NCBI RefSeq assembly: GCF_016909015.1
Contig: NZ_JAFBFA010000028.1
Location: 8,208-72,207, forward strand
DNA: 64,000 nt
Direction of reading: 5' to 3'
Origin: Gracilibacillus alcaliphilus
GTDB taxonomy: Bacteria > Bacillota > Bacilli > Bacillales > Amphibacillaceae
Shown: piece after piece, positions 50,830 through 59,172 of the stretch
How the letters are laid out: every line of letters begins with the position of its first letter
How positions within the stretch are numbered: the first letter of the stretch is position 1
Notes under the pieces: generated by a model
Told to the model about the DNA's origin: nothing
The model's input: the letters and a program-made list of their open reading frames with translations, nothing else
The model's database searches: none
Made by a program: the position numbers and the translations under genes

Positions 50830-51710
50830 AATTGCTCCTTTATATAACCCAGCATAGCCTTGGTAAGGTCAATTCCTGTACAATCATAGATATTTTTAAA
50901 ATGGGCATTAGAATTTATTTCACATAAGATTGGCTCCTGATTCGCCCCAAACAGCAAATCAACACCAGTAAAATCTGCCCCGACTAATTGACTGCACCGC
51001 ACTGCTAACGCTTTTTCTGCCTCTGTTGGCTGATAAGGGAACATTTTGCCGCCTGCCGTTACATTTGCCCGAAAATCACCTTCAGCCTTTCTAAGCATCG
51101 CTGCCACCACACGATCCCCTACTACATGCAGACGAACATCCTTACCATAACTGGATTGCACATACTGCTGAAAAATATAAGGAGTATTCCCCAGTTCGTG
51201 TACCTTTTGCCGCAATGTTCGTTCATTTTGAATATAATATACCTGCTCTCCAAAAGAGCCGAAAGATTCCTTCATAATCAGAGGAAAACCTAATGTCTCG
51301 ATAACTTGTGTTAAGTGACGGTCATCTTGGACAGACCGATATATCTTGGGAGCAATAATCGTTTTCGGCATAGGTATGCCCTGATTTGCTAATTGCTGGT
51401 GAGTTAATGCCTTATCATCACAAATTTCAATCGCTCTGGCACTGTTAAACAGACGTATGCCCTGCTGTTCCAGCTGTCTTGCCAAAAACAGATCTTTGTC
51501 CCAAAAAAAGACAAAGTCAGGTGCGGGCCCAGGCCTATCTGGCTGCAGCTTGGCATTACCTCCATCAATCGTGACTAATAACTCATGGTTTGCCACAGCT
51601 TCCAGCTCGATATCAAACTGGGAGGCCGTCCGGAGCAGCCATTCCACTTGTTCAGAGAACTTCTGTGTATATAGATTCCCATTGTAGATAATCCATCCTT
51701 TTAATTGCAT
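50826..51710 (-). CDS. RimK-like ATP-grasp ligase, first of a tandem pair
   Basis: A 294-residue ATP-grasp enzyme with canonical features: PLIMKESFGSFGEQVYY (ATP loop), YGKDVRLHVVGDRVVAAMLR, GADFTGVDLLF and CEINSNAHFKN (magnesium site). The family joins an amino acid to a carboxylate (RimK adds glutamate to ribosomal protein S6; LysX modifies aminoadipate). The substrate is unknown. It follows the DD-peptidase gene after 27 bp and overlaps the second ligase gene by 4 bp. The operon suggests a wall- or teichoic-acid-related product, but this is inference. Confidence 0.8.
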   Translation of the reverse strand: MQLKGWIIYNGNLYTQKFSEQVEWLLRTASQFDIELEAVANHELLVTIDGGNAKLQPDRPGPAPDFVFFWDKDLFLARQLEQQGIRLFNSARAIEICDDKALTHQQLANQGIPMPKTIIAPKIYRSVQDDRHLTQVIETLGFPLIMKESFGSFGEQVYYIQNERTLRQKVHELGNTPYIFQQYVQSSYGKDVRLHVVGDRVVAAMLRKAEGDFRANVTAGGKMFPYQPTEAEKALAVRCSQLVGADFTGVDLLFGANQEPILCEINSNAHFKNIYDCTGIDLTKAMLGYIKEQL

Positions 51711-51737
51711 GGCTCTTCTTCCTTTGTTCGTATTATT

Positions 51738-52718
51738 TTACCAGTTATCTCTTAAGGCAAATGCTTCATCATACAATGCAGCAGTATCCGCAAAACGCTG
51801 CATTTCACTTGACGTGCCTGTGACCACTGAAATTAACTGTATACCATCTCGTTCTACCGTACCAGTAAAACAATAACCAGCTATATCGGTATAACCTGTT
51901 TTCAGCCCGCCCACTCCGTTATAGGCTAATTCGCCTTGTAACATCCGATTGGTATTAGGATAGCTTTGATCGCCCTTGATATAGTCAGCTTGTTTCATTA
52001 CCTCCAACACTTCTGGAAATTGCTGAAGCAAATAAACAGCCAGGCTTGCCAGATCATTGGCTGACATCGTATTGGTATCATCAGCCGAACCTGTTGAATA
52101 ATACTCCCCTAATAAATGATTATCTAATCCAGAGCTATTGACGAAAGAAGATTGCTCTAAGCCCAATTCTGCTGCTTTTTGATTCATCGCTTGTACAAAC
52201 TCCTTTTCTGAGCCGCTGACCGTCTCTGCCAGGGCAATGGTTGCCCCATTAGCCGAATGTATCGCCATTGCTGCAAATAGTTCCCTTACCGTATATGTCT
52301 CATCTTCTCTTAGTCCCACACTGGCAAAGCCAGGATGATTAGAAATCGCCAAGGCATAATCGCTGACTGTCACCTCATCCTCCCAATTTATTTGTCCTGC
52401 TTCAATAGCTTCTAATACAAGCAGCTCTGTCATCATTTTAGACATGCTGGCAGTTGGTACTGCTTGGTCACTATTGGATTCATAAAGGATATGACCTGAT
52501 TCTGCATCGATCAATAAGGCTGTTTCTGCCTCTAATTCGATATCACTTATCACCCAAAATCGGTCGGTAATTTCATCTGGCAATTGGTAGTCCATTCGTA
52601 TTTTTTCAGAAGCAGCTGCCAAACTGCCAGCTAATTTCGGTTTGAAATCAAAGGCAACAATAAGGATAGCTGCTAATGTGATCAGCAGTAAAGCTATCAA
52701 TAATAAACGTTTTTTCAT
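51738..52718 (-). CDS. D-alanyl-D-alanine carboxypeptidase (S11 family, DacF-like)
   Basis: A 326-residue serine peptidase trimming the pentapeptide of peptidoglycan. An N-terminal signal or anchor covers 1-23. Active-site motifs: SMSK (Ser91, Lys94), SAN (about 154-156) and KTG in GGLKTGYT (about 271). The C-terminal PBP5 membrane-anchoring domain of most S11 enzymes is missing, so it is shorter than DacA/DacF (about 390-440) and may be held by its uncleaved N-terminus. It leads the operon with the two ATP-grasp ligases and the metallophosphoesterase. Confidence 0.85.
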   Translation of the reverse strand: MKKRLLLIALLLITLAAILIVAFDFKPKLAGSLAAASEKIRMDYQLPDEITDRFWVISDIELEAETALLIDAESGHILYESNSDQAVPTASMSKMMTELLVLEAIEAGQINWEDEVTVSDYALAISNHPGFASVGLREDETYTVRELFAAMAIHSANGATIALAETVSGSEKEFVQAMNQKAAELGLEQSSFVNSSGLDNHLLGEYYSTGSADDTNTMSANDLASLAVYLLQQFPEVLEVMKQADYIKGDQSYPNTNRMLQGELAYNGVGGLKTGYTDIAGYCFTGTVERDGIQLISVVTGTSSEMQRFADTAALYDEAFALRDNW

Positions 52719-52932
52719 GATGATTCTCCATCTCTTGTTTTATTCCGTTGTTTTGATTGGTGGCTACAGCAGTTATACGATAAGAAAAATAAAGCGAGAC
52801 TTGTCATCAATTGAAGGGTGATGGTAGCGAGGTGTTAACACTGTGTCTTCCTACAATCCGTCCTAAACCCAGGTGTTTGTTTTACTATGTAAGCAAAGTT
52901 ATAACTTATTTTTCTTATTGTACAAAAATGAA

Positions 52933-52966
52933 CCATCAGCCGCATAACAACATATGTAGCTGATGG
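52933..52966 (-). terminator. Terminator of fabI
   Basis: CCATCAGC (52933-52940) pairs with GCTGATGG (52959-52966); TTCATTTTTG follows on the minus strand. Confidence 0.75.
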
Positions 52967-52976
52967 AGGTTTGGGA

Positions 52977-53756
52977 TTATCCTAAGATATTATAGCCTGA
53001 ATCGACATAGACAATTTCACCAGTTACGCCTCGAGATAAGTGGCTGAGCAGTGCTAATGTCATATCGCCGACCTCTTCTTGTGTCACATTGCGCTTCAGA
53101 GGAGCCTCTGCTTCAATTTTGTGCAGAATCTCATTAAAAGATGGAATACCTTTTGCCGCTAATGTTCTAATTGCTCCAGCAGAAATGGCATTAACTCGGA
53201 TATCCTGCCCGCCTAAGTCTAAAGCTAAATATTTTACCGCTGATTCCAATGCAGCCTTGGCCACACCCATTACATTATAGCCCGGTACGGCACGTTCTGC
53301 TCCTAGATAAGTCATTGCAATAATAGAACCGCCTTCTGTCATCAAGCGCTGGGCTTCACGAGCTACTGCAATGAGCGAGTATGCACTGGTATCTTGTGCA
53401 AATGCATATCCCTCTCTACTTGTCTCCACAAAACGGTTTTTTAAGTCTTCCGCATGGGCAAAGGCAATAGAATGTACCAACCCATGAATCGTACCTACTT
53501 CAGATCCAATCTCTGTAAATGCCTGTTGAATGCTTTCATCACTATTAATATCACAGGCCAGCACAAGTCTTGCTTCTATATCATTTTTTTCTAAAGCCTT
53601 GTTCAATTTAGCAAGAGAACGCTCTTTACGATATGTAAAAATTAAATTGGCACCTGCCTGATGAAGCGACTTTGCTACACCCCAAGCAATACTTCGCTCA
53701 TTTGCAACTCCCATAATGACAATATTTTTATCTTGAAGTTTTAATAAGTTTTCCAT
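52977..53756 (-). CDS. fabI: Enoyl-[acyl-carrier-protein] reductase (NADH)
   Basis: A 259-residue short-chain dehydrogenase catalysing the last step of each fatty acid elongation cycle. IVIMGVANERSIAWGVAKSL is the FabI-type nucleotide loop; the catalytic triad is Tyr150, Tyr160 and Lys167 (YNVMGVAK). SAGAIRTLAAKGI is the substrate-binding loop; this is the target class of triclosan. It is monocistronic, with AGGAGG upstream and a FapR operator in front, so it belongs to the malonyl-CoA-controlled lipid regulon. Confidence 0.95.
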   Translation of the reverse strand: MENLLKLQDKNIVIMGVANERSIAWGVAKSLHQAGANLIFTYRKERSLAKLNKALEKNDIEARLVLACDINSDESIQQAFTEIGSEVGTIHGLVHSIAFAHAEDLKNRFVETSREGYAFAQDTSAYSLIAVAREAQRLMTEGGSIIAMTYLGAERAVPGYNVMGVAKAALESAVKYLALDLGGQDIRVNAISAGAIRTLAAKGIPSFNEILHKIEAEAPLKRNVTQEEVGDMTLALLSHLSRGVTGEIVYVDSGYNILG

Positions 53757-53782
53757 GATAGCCTCCTATAAAAAGGGTTTGA

Positions 53783-53801
53783 ATTAGTACCTGATACTAA
53801 T
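53783..53801. promoter_or_regulatory. FapR operator upstream of fabI
   Basis: ATTAGTACCTGATACTAAT is a near-perfect palindrome matching the FapR box of Bacillus lipid-synthesis genes. It lies 27-45 bp upstream of the fabI ATG. Confidence 0.8.
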
Positions 53802-53910
53802 ATAACACATTTATACAAGAAAAGAAAAAAGATATTCTATACGCATAAAACCAATTCAAACGCCAAAAGCTACAGTTATAAGTGTGTATTCAAAAAAGGT
53901 GGTGTATATC

Positions 53911-54144
53911 ATGACATTCTACTTACCGATTGCCTGTTTGCTCATTATTGTCGTTGCGGCTGCCGCACTGATTTATACGTTAAAGGTAGGTCAAACAGTG
54001 GATAACCAGAAAGGAGAGCATGACCAAGATACAACAGCAACAGCGAAACACCGGATTTTATTAAACCCGGTGTTCTTAGCCTATGTCATTGGATTTGGCG
54101 GATTACTGCTGTTCATCTTTTACTTAACCATGACCAACTATTAA
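53911..54144 (+). CDS. Small two-helix membrane protein, function unknown
   Basis: A 77-residue protein with two hydrophobic segments (about 4-26 and 53-74) separated by a charged loop (VDNQKGEHDQDTTATAKH). The ATG at 53911 follows AAAGGTGGTG. It is convergent with the isoprenyl synthase gene, with 4 bp between the stops. No family recognised; considered real because of the strong ribosome binding site and the membrane pattern. Confidence 0.6.
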   Translation: MTFYLPIACLLIIVVAAAALIYTLKVGQTVDNQKGEHDQDTTATAKHRILLNPVFLAYVIGFGGLLLFIFYLTMTNY

Positions 54145-54148
54145 TACA

Positions 54149-56356
54149 TTAGTGATCACGGAACAATAAATAATCTAAAAGCTGACGAAAGAAAGGTATA
54201 GGCGGCAGAAAGGCCAAACAGTCTCTGGCAACTAAATAATCCTGCCACATCTCCCGGCGGGCTCCCTCTACTCCCAACATCGTAACAAATGTGGCACTTT
54301 GATTGTGCTGATCCAGTCCGGCCGGTTTACCTAATTGTTCGGTGTCTCCCTCCAGATCTAATAAATCGTCTTTAATTTGAAAAGCGATCCCAGCATGATA
54401 AGCTAAACGTTTGATAGCTTGCTTCTTATCTGCGGAAGCTCCTGCTAAAATAAGCGGCATCATCAGAGAGGCTTCAAAACCAAGGCTTGTTTTGTATACC
54501 GATAATTTCCTTAATTCTTCCAAACTCAACTGTTTTGCTTTTGCTTCTAAATCCATCCACTGTCCCTTACACATCTCCTGAGTAATCCGAGTCGAATAGG
54601 CGATCAGTTCTAAAACTAAGCTTGGATTCTGATGCTTGATTAGCGCCTGTTCCTCTACTGCCTTTTGTGTCATCCATAATCCCGTTAACTCTGCAACGGC
54701 AGGATTATATTTTGCATGTAAAGTCTGTTTCCCCCGTCTGATCAAAGCATTATCTTGTGATGGTAAATCATCAAAGATCAAGGAGGCCGTATGCATATAT
54801 TCAACAGATTTCACCAATGGCAGGATCATTTGTTCTGACAAACCAAATCCTTCCTTGGCCATAATCCAGGTCATAATCGGCCGTAAACGCTTAGCACTGC
54901 CCGCCAAGCTATAACCTGCCGCCTGTTCTAAGGTATTCTCCATCGATTCAATAGATAAATATCCCTCAATGTGAACCTTTGTTGTCTGCATTTTGGCCAG
55001 AAATTGCTGTTTGGATTGTTCATTTTGGCCCAAGGTCTCTAACATTTGATCCCGCATCCATTTGTCAAAAAAAGCTACATTCTTTGTACGTTTAACAAAC
55101 TTTTCAAGGGTTTGGTCGAACTTCTCATCAATAGAAAATTGCTGCATAAAAGACTGATATCGCTCTTTGCCCAGCCTTACTCTCAAGCGCTTAAGCCCAT
55201 TGACAGCCCGGTCTAAAATGATCTCCCGAATCTCTGCTTTTTCTGGATACATCGTGTGTATAAAGTAATAGATTACCGACCAGTACATGGCAAAGGGATT
55301 GATCAGCTCTGGCTGCTGTGGATGATAGGTGACAAAATAGGTATACGGAGTTACGTTGTGATTGGCTAAATCTTCAGTCAGATCGGCTAAGTCATCGGCC
55401 AGCTGATTATAGATCCCATAGTGAAACATGTTCTCTTCTACCCGGTCATCCTCAGAAAAGGAGCGAAAAGAACGGACAATTAAGCGGGAGGAAGCAGATT
55501 TTAGAATCACCGGCAGATAAAGCTGTTCATTCGTATAATCAGCTTGATCGAGCCGCTTCTGTCGGTCTTGTTCTTGTCCCTCAAAGAATAAATAAGCATT
55601 TTCCAAGAAATCTTGCTGTCGTTCGATCGATTGATTTTCTTTCAAGTAAGTAAATGCCTCCGCCAATTCCTGATGTACAGCTGCCATAAACGACTGATTC
55701 GCTTCCTGCCAATCTGTTTGTTTGATCGAACTAACCTTTCCCGTTAATAAGGTTTGGCGAATAAAAGAAGCAAATACTCTCTTTTCATGCTCTGTGAGTA
55801 AATCAGCATCTAGAAGATCATCTATCAACGGATACGTTAACCCATAGTAATAACCGATTCGTACTGCTTGATCTAAGCGTTCCCGCCTTACGCTTGGCGA
55901 GGCTTGCTCTTTTAGTTCTTCTATTTCATGAATAATAACACCGGCAATAATCTTGATCAGTTTACGCTTTGCTTCCTTTTTATCCAAACCTTCAGGCAAC
56001 ATAGCAGAAATCCACTTGAGCTTATCAATCAGCCAAAAGAAAACCGGCTCTAAAGATTCTTTCTCTGCGATTCGGTATAGCTCTGCCATATCAAACGATA
56101 CTTGCTGCTGGTTGCTATTAAGGTATTGTTTGATATCTTTCGTTATATCTGTGATCCGCTTTTGCAGTGCTGGCGAGGTAATATTTCGGCCTAAGTCGCG
56201 AAAATAAATATAAGAAACACTCCGAAACAAGTAAGAATCAAGCTGTCCTGCCTTGGCTAATTGTGTAAGGAAGAAGTGATTGGATTGTTGTCCCCACTTT
56301 TCTGCATCTACCCATTTTCCTTTTTTTGCATGATAATATTGCTGAAGGTCTTCCAT
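54149..56356 (-). CDS. Two-module trans-isoprenyl diphosphate synthase-like protein
   Basis: A 735-residue protein from the internal ATG 56356. The C-terminal module (about 455-735) is an IspA-type prenyl synthase: KRLRP (489-493), first Asp motif DDLPSQD (529-535), second Asp motif DDLLD (663-667). The N-terminal module (about 90-400) is divergent but also has DDLLD (179-183) and NQLADDLADLTED (318-328), suggesting a second class I isoprenoid fold, possibly a terpene synthase. Single-module enzymes have about 290-330 residues. Upstream, 33 codons in the same frame reach an ATG at 56455 but contain a TAG (56393-56395). Product chain length is unknown. Confidence 0.65.
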   Translation of the reverse strand: MEDLQQYYHAKKGKWVDAEKWGQQSNHFFLTQLAKAGQLDSYLFRSVSYIYFRDLGRNITSPALQKRITDITKDIKQYLNSNQQQVSFDMAELYRIAEKESLEPVFFWLIDKLKWISAMLPEGLDKKEAKRKLIKIIAGVIIHEIEELKEQASPSVRRERLDQAVRIGYYYGLTYPLIDDLLDADLLTEHEKRVFASFIRQTLLTGKVSSIKQTDWQEANQSFMAAVHQELAEAFTYLKENQSIERQQDFLENAYLFFEGQEQDRQKRLDQADYTNEQLYLPVILKSASSRLIVRSFRSFSEDDRVEENMFHYGIYNQLADDLADLTEDLANHNVTPYTYFVTYHPQQPELINPFAMYWSVIYYFIHTMYPEKAEIREIILDRAVNGLKRLRVRLGKERYQSFMQQFSIDEKFDQTLEKFVKRTKNVAFFDKWMRDQMLETLGQNEQSKQQFLAKMQTTKVHIEGYLSIESMENTLEQAAGYSLAGSAKRLRPIMTWIMAKEGFGLSEQMILPLVKSVEYMHTASLIFDDLPSQDNALIRRGKQTLHAKYNPAVAELTGLWMTQKAVEEQALIKHQNPSLVLELIAYSTRITQEMCKGQWMDLEAKAKQLSLEELRKLSVYKTSLGFEASLMMPLILAGASADKKQAIKRLAYHAGIAFQIKDDLLDLEGDTEQLGKPAGLDQHNQSATFVTMLGVEGARREMWQDYLVARDCLAFLPPIPFFRQLLDYLLFRDH

Positions 56357-56392
56357 CAGCCTGGTTGTAAAATCCTCTTGCTCTATTTGTGC

Positions 56393-56455
56393 CTACAGTA
56401 TATGAAAATAAGCTTTCGCTTGCTGTTGTTTTAATTGAAAATATTCCTCGCTCAT
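56393..56455 (-). other. In-frame 20-codon segment and amber stop before the isoprenyl synthase
   Basis: From ATG 56455 the frame reads MSEEYFQLKQQQAKAYFHIL, then TAG, then continues in the same frame for 12 codons to ATG 56356 with no other stop. AAGGAC lies about 10 bases upstream of 56455, while 56356 has only a distant GAGGA. It looks like the natural N-terminus cut by a nonsense mutation, a readthrough site, or a short coupled leader. Confidence 0.5.
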
Positions 56456-56494
56456 AACGGCGCCAGTCCTTATGTTTTTTTCTAAGTATATCAT

Positions 56495-56522
56495 AGTATA
56501 CCACGAGGGACTTTGCTAACAA
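56495..56522 (-). promoter_or_regulatory. Promoter of the isoprenyl synthase gene
   Basis: On the minus strand TTGTTA (56517-56522), 16 bp, TATACT (56495-56500) with the extended element TGG directly before it. Confidence 0.5.
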
Positions 56523-56555
56523 AAAGCAACTTTTTATTTTACTTATGTACTACTT

Positions 56556-58610
56556 CTACTTAATGAACTGAAGCGCTAATTTTTCAATACCTTTTCTAAC
56601 ATAGCGGTAATACGTACTTGTCGATAAATGCAGTCGCTCTGCCGCTATTTCATTGGAACCAATCCGGTCAATATAGGTCAGCTCAATCGAACGCATCATC
56701 ATTCGATCCTTTTCCGTTCTACTTCCTATTTCTTTTATAGCATCCTTAATGGAAAGCCGAATCGTTTTCCCGCTGGTCGCGTCATTTTTAATACCAATTA
56801 TCGCCATCGTCTCCTCGAACAGCTCCGAATCGGATTCAAAATCATAAAAAGAAAGCAGCAACTTTTTCATCCATTGAATACCTTCTGAAATGGGGATGCT
56901 TTTCTTGGTCTTGACCGGGTATGAGGTTGTTAATAATTGCAATAAGGATATCTCTCTAAAATCCACTTGCAGCATACGGAATTTTTTACCTGAGGGTGAA
57001 ACAGAGGACCCCCAAGGTAATTCTTTAAACCCTAGTGACATCAATCCAGAAACATCATAATCAGTTGGAAACATGACTGTACAAAGGCAATTGTCCATTA
57101 AATGTTCAAAAAAATAACGATAGACTGCATTCAAAGCCTCATAATCATCCTTTTTTGCAGCTGCGCCGATCCAAAAGAGACGTTCATTCTCCTCTGTTTT
57201 TGTATTTAGGAGGTAATTTCTGTATAGATCATTTTTCAGGAAAACTTTTCTAGCCTCATTGGTAAGGGAAACGATTGCAGTGAAGCCAACGATACGATCT
57301 TTTTCCCAAAATGCCTTAATTGCTGCCGGCTCAAGTTCCCACACAGATTGAATAAGTTTCTCTTGCTCCGTTCCATCGTTAACAGATTGGAGTGTGTTCA
57401 AATGCCGATTTTTCCATATCTCCATAATAGATGCAATGTCTTCTTGCAGAGCTGTTCTAATATCATAAACTGTCTCGTCACCTAAAAAATAGTATTCTTG
57501 TAAAAGCTTATTTTCGACAGCATAAACGTTTTCCAAAAAAAGACTTCTACGCTTAAGTGGGTCTGCAGCATTCCATCTTCTATGCAGCACTTCCAAAGCC
57601 CTTTTTTTATAGCGACTAAATAACTCTGGTGAGTGTTCTTTAAAATCGGTTTGAATCCAATTTCTGATACCATCAAGTATGCTCCAGCCCTCTTTAGCTT
57701 TCGTGATGATTTGGATATTACAAAACTGATCAAAATCAGCGTAGCTAATCGTCTGACCAGTAATGTGCATAAGTAATTCCTTATCAAATTGCCCAACAAC
57801 AGATACTGCGTCTAAGAGAGACCGCTGCTTCGTTGAGATATCTAACTCATCCAAAATAGTTTGACATAGAATCCTGATTATTTGTTTAAAATCAGCCGTT
57901 TCAATCTGCTGACCGCTTTCATTTATCAATTTGTAGCATAGATTCATAGCGAATGGGATTCCGTTTGATAGCTTAACGATCGTATGTCGTAGTGCTGGCT
58001 CGACTACCCCGACAGTTTTCAGGTATTCATGGACATGCTCCTTGTTTAGTGGTTTTAGCTGGACATTTTTAACAAGTAAGTCCCATGAATTTGAACGCAA
58101 CCACTTACCTTCGAGTGAATCACGTCCGGCTGAAATTAATCGCACCTTGACTGATAATTTTGGAATAAACGACTCGAACAGCCATTCCATGATGGGGTTC
58201 CATAATTCGAGTGAATCAAATAGTAAAATAAATGGAGGATTTTTATCAGCAATAATATTCAAACAATCAGTGATATTAAAGGTTGTATAAGGTTTTGTTA
58301 TGTCTATAGATATTTTATTGGTCCGATTGTTGTGCTCGTATAGTTTTTTAGCAATATTATCTAAAAAGTGTTGTGGTGATCGAATCCCTTTCTCCGTATC
58401 TAAATAGATCATATTAGCTACGGAGGAGATTTTCATAAATCTTTTTAGAAGGGCGTTTTTTCCTATGCCATTAAATCCATGGAAGTGTAATGTATTCCAT
58501 TGCCTTTCTTCAACTTCGAGTTGTCCTCGCATAAGCTGAAGTTCCTCATCGCGCCCAACAAAGCTTTGAAACTCTGCCATATTTAGTAAATCATTAACCG
58601 ATCGTAACAA
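56556..58610 (-). CDS. STAND-type ATPase with GNAT-like middle and C-terminal HTH
   Basis: A 684-residue protein. Residues 15-270 form a STAND/AAA_16 NTPase: FVGRDEELQLM at the start, a P-loop GFNGIGKN (45-52) with Asn where Ser/Thr is expected, and Walker B PFILLFDSLE. Residues about 385-560 resemble a GNAT fold (DIRTALQEDIASIMEIW, KAFWEKDRIVGFTAIVSL, SGLMSLGFKELPWG). The C-terminus (about 635-684) is a sigma-region-4-like HTH: AAERLHLSTSTYYRYVRKG. It resembles signal-activated transcription factors such as MalT. Its targets are unknown; the adjacent surface-protein and isoprenyl genes are candidates. Confidence 0.7.
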   Translation of the reverse strand: MLRSVNDLLNMAEFQSFVGRDEELQLMRGQLEVEERQWNTLHFHGFNGIGKNALLKRFMKISSVANMIYLDTEKGIRSPQHFLDNIAKKLYEHNNRTNKISIDITKPYTTFNITDCLNIIADKNPPFILLFDSLELWNPIMEWLFESFIPKLSVKVRLISAGRDSLEGKWLRSNSWDLLVKNVQLKPLNKEHVHEYLKTVGVVEPALRHTIVKLSNGIPFAMNLCYKLINESGQQIETADFKQIIRILCQTILDELDISTKQRSLLDAVSVVGQFDKELLMHITGQTISYADFDQFCNIQIITKAKEGWSILDGIRNWIQTDFKEHSPELFSRYKKRALEVLHRRWNAADPLKRRSLFLENVYAVENKLLQEYYFLGDETVYDIRTALQEDIASIMEIWKNRHLNTLQSVNDGTEQEKLIQSVWELEPAAIKAFWEKDRIVGFTAIVSLTNEARKVFLKNDLYRNYLLNTKTEENERLFWIGAAAKKDDYEALNAVYRYFFEHLMDNCLCTVMFPTDYDVSGLMSLGFKELPWGSSVSPSGKKFRMLQVDFREISLLQLLTTSYPVKTKKSIPISEGIQWMKKLLLSFYDFESDSELFEETMAIIGIKNDATSGKTIRLSIKDAIKEIGSRTEKDRMMMRSIELTYIDRIGSNEIAAERLHLSTSTYYRYVRKGIEKLALQFIK

Positions 58611-59118
58611 GTTTTCTGCCCCTCCTTTTGATTAGATAATTTCGTTACTTTACATCAGTATCTGATTAACGCTGCTAAGCCCGTCCAGCAGGTCGTAGCC
58701 TCTTTTCTATAACCATAGTATACCACACCACAGTTGACAGACCTAGTACCTCACTCCCATAGTCAATTGACATCGGCAATTTTAGGCCAAATGAGGCCAT
58801 GGAAAACTACATCAAAGAAGGAAAATTAAGTTCCGCTTTTGGCAAAATGAATAGTACGGAATTTTACATCAATGTAAATAAACCATAAATTGCAGTCTGG
58901 GCTTGCCATTTGAATAATGACCTACGTCACATCCGCATACCTGAAAAAATGAAAATGCCCGAATAGCATAGTAAGCTATCAGACTTCAATAAAGTTAATT
59001 TTATATGAGTAAAATATGTTGAAATAAATGCAAATACAAATGCTTTTAAATTATGTCAGAGAAGGATAAAGATATATGGACACACGATAGTCCCTATCTT
59101 CACATAGGAGATAGAAAA
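58611..59118. other. Intergenic region with promoter and a short coding relic
   Basis: About 510 bp. On the minus strand TGGTATACT (TATACT = 58717-58722) is an extended -10 for the STAND gene; its 13-base context CATAGTATACCAC recurs in the isoprenyl synthase promoter. A 29-codon plus-strand frame from ATG 58801 (MENYIKEGKLSS...) ends in TAA but has no ribosome binding site; it may be a relic of a lost gene. Nothing else is seen. Confidence 0.45.
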
Positions 59119-59161
59119 GCCTCTTGAAGAAAGCTATTCATCTACCTTTCTTCAAAGAGGC
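59119..59161 (-). terminator. Terminator of the surface protein gene
   Basis: GCCTCTTGAAGAAAG (59119-59133) pairs with CTTTCTTCAAAGAGGC (59146-59161), with a single bulge; TTTTCTATC follows on the minus strand. Confidence 0.75.
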
Positions 59162-59172
59162 CATACGTTCTA

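Noticed and set aside
56357..56522. 94-codon minus-strand frame overlapping the 5' end of the isoprenyl synthase gene (56238-56522)
   Set aside because: It is in a different frame from the synthase, lacks a ribosome binding site, and overlaps the conserved gene; the in-frame segment from 56455 explains the region better.
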